Source: Thermodesulfovibrio sp. (lineage in GTDB: Bacteria; Nitrospirota; Thermodesulfovibrionia; Thermodesulfovibrionales; JdFR-85). Taken from it: DNA of 6,120 bases. The notes under the pieces were generated by a model that worked only from the letters and a program-made list of their open reading frames with translations, was not told the DNA's origin and did no database searches. Below are positions 5,601 to 6,120 of this stretch, in pieces. Every line of letters starts with the position of its first letter. The first letter of the stretch is position 1. A program made the position numbers and the translations under genes. Where the stretch lies: positions 1 through 6,120 of the forward strand of contig JALUSH010000031.1 in assembly GCA_027016675.1 (NCBI GenBank), given 5' to 3'.

Positions 5601-6120
5601 CTTTTTTGATCTTCCTTTCTATCTGGCTGCAGATGCCATGAAGCATCCTCACTTCCCATGGTGTAAGCCCGGAGCGGCCAAGCATGTGTTTGAGATTGCG
5701 CATGATGCGTTCCTCCATATCCCTGTCACCCCTTGGGATGTAGTTGAGAAGCTTCAGTGTCTTTCTTATATGTCCGAATAGTGCATCCAGTTCCCTGTGG
5801 GGAACAAGCTCGGGTATCTCAGCAAACAGTTCACCCCTTGATAGTTCATAGGCAACAAGGAGCACGGCCTGGGCAAGATTCAGTGATGGTGCGTTCTCAG
5901 AGGTGGGAATGTTTATTAAAAACCCGCATTCTTCAACCTCCTCATTGGTTAAGCCCCTGTCCTCCCGTCCGAAGAGGATGGCAACCCTGTTATTTGATGC
6001 TGCCTTCCTGATCTCTTTCGCTGCCTCCTCAAGGGGCAGTATGAGACCCCTTTTCTTTCCCGTACGTCTTGACGTTCCCGCAACCAGTGCCTTGTCAGAG
6101 AGGGCATCCTTCAGGCTCTG
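5578..6120 (-). CDS. trmJ: RNA 2'-O-methyltransferase, TrmH family group 1 (TrmJ-like), C-terminal part
   Basis: This is a SPOUT (SpoU/TrmH) methyltransferase that uses S-adenosylmethionine to methylate a ribose 2'-OH, most likely position 32 of tRNA if it is a true TrmJ. The frame is open to the right edge, leaving the last 180 residues; the N-terminus is outside. The knot motifs are clear: VAILFGREDRGLTNEE (motif 2, about 5938-5985) and IPTSENAPSLNLAQAV followed by AYEL (motif 3, about 5848-5910). Upstream, ALVAGTSRRTGK fits the loop after motif 1. The C-terminal extension (LDALFGHIRKTLKLLNYIP...RGDRDMEERIMRNL...LTPWEVRMLHGI) is the group 1 TrmJ tail, which separates it from TrmH and RlmB. 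A GTG at 5865 is internal, not the start. The 3' end overlaps truD, giving a tRNA-modification pair. Another group 1 RNA target cannot be excluded. Confidence 0.87.
   Translation of the reverse strand, partial: QSLKDALSDKALVAGTSRRTGKKRGLILPLEEAAKEIRKAASNNRVAILFGREDRGLTNEEVEECGFLINIPTSENAPSLNLAQAVLLVAYELSRGELFAEIPELVPHRELDALFGHIRKTLKLLNYIPRGDRDMEERIMRNLKHMLGRSGLTPWEVRMLHGICSQIERKIKKGEDKGPA

Noticed and set aside
5578..5865. A separate 95-codon gene starting at GTG 5865
   Set aside because: The frame stays open upstream to the window edge, and the upstream residues hold the SPOUT knot motifs, so the GTG is internal to the TrmJ-like gene.

Overview
The window looks like ordinary chromosomal housekeeping DNA from a Gram-negative (diderm) bacterium. 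The outer-membrane LPS assembly protein LptD and a signal-peptidase II lipoprotein show that the cell has an outer membrane. Base composition is moderately A+T-rich. The mixture of a trpA-accD pair, a short LptD, a DUF2155-type lipoprotein, and TruD next to a TrmJ-like methyltransferase resembles Nitrospirota (Thermodesulfovibrio-like) or former deltaproteobacterial genomes. That placement is inferred from memory of protein families, not from a search.

Layout from left to right: (1) 1-1049, minus strand: trpA followed by the start of accD, overlapping by 14 bases and cut by the left edge. (2) 1050-1231: a 182-base A+T-rich divergent promoter region holding several TATAAT hexamers and a 10-base inverted repeat 89 bases apart. 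(3) 1232-3232, plus strand: lptD. (4) A 25-base convergent gap. (5) 3258-4310, minus strand: a DUF2155-like lipoprotein gene followed after 17 bases by an APS-kinase-like P-loop kinase gene. (6) 4311-4445: a 135-base A+T-rich leader and promoter for that pair. (7) 4446-6120, minus strand: a TrmJ-like RNA 2'-O-methyltransferase (5' end cut by the right edge) followed by truD, overlapping by 23 bases, as a tRNA-modification pair.

The genes do not form one pathway. They are four small transcription units: tryptophan and fatty-acid synthesis, LPS export, a lipoprotein plus small kinase of uncertain role, and tRNA modification. I found no mobile element, CRISPR array, RNA gene, toxin-antitoxin pair or defence system, and no convincing new system. 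The items most worth a second look are the divergent APS-kinase-like protein, the inverted repeat between trpA and lptD, and two genes (lptD and the kinase) that lack a Shine-Dalgarno site but have TATAAT 7-8 bases before their ATG, which may mean leaderless transcripts.
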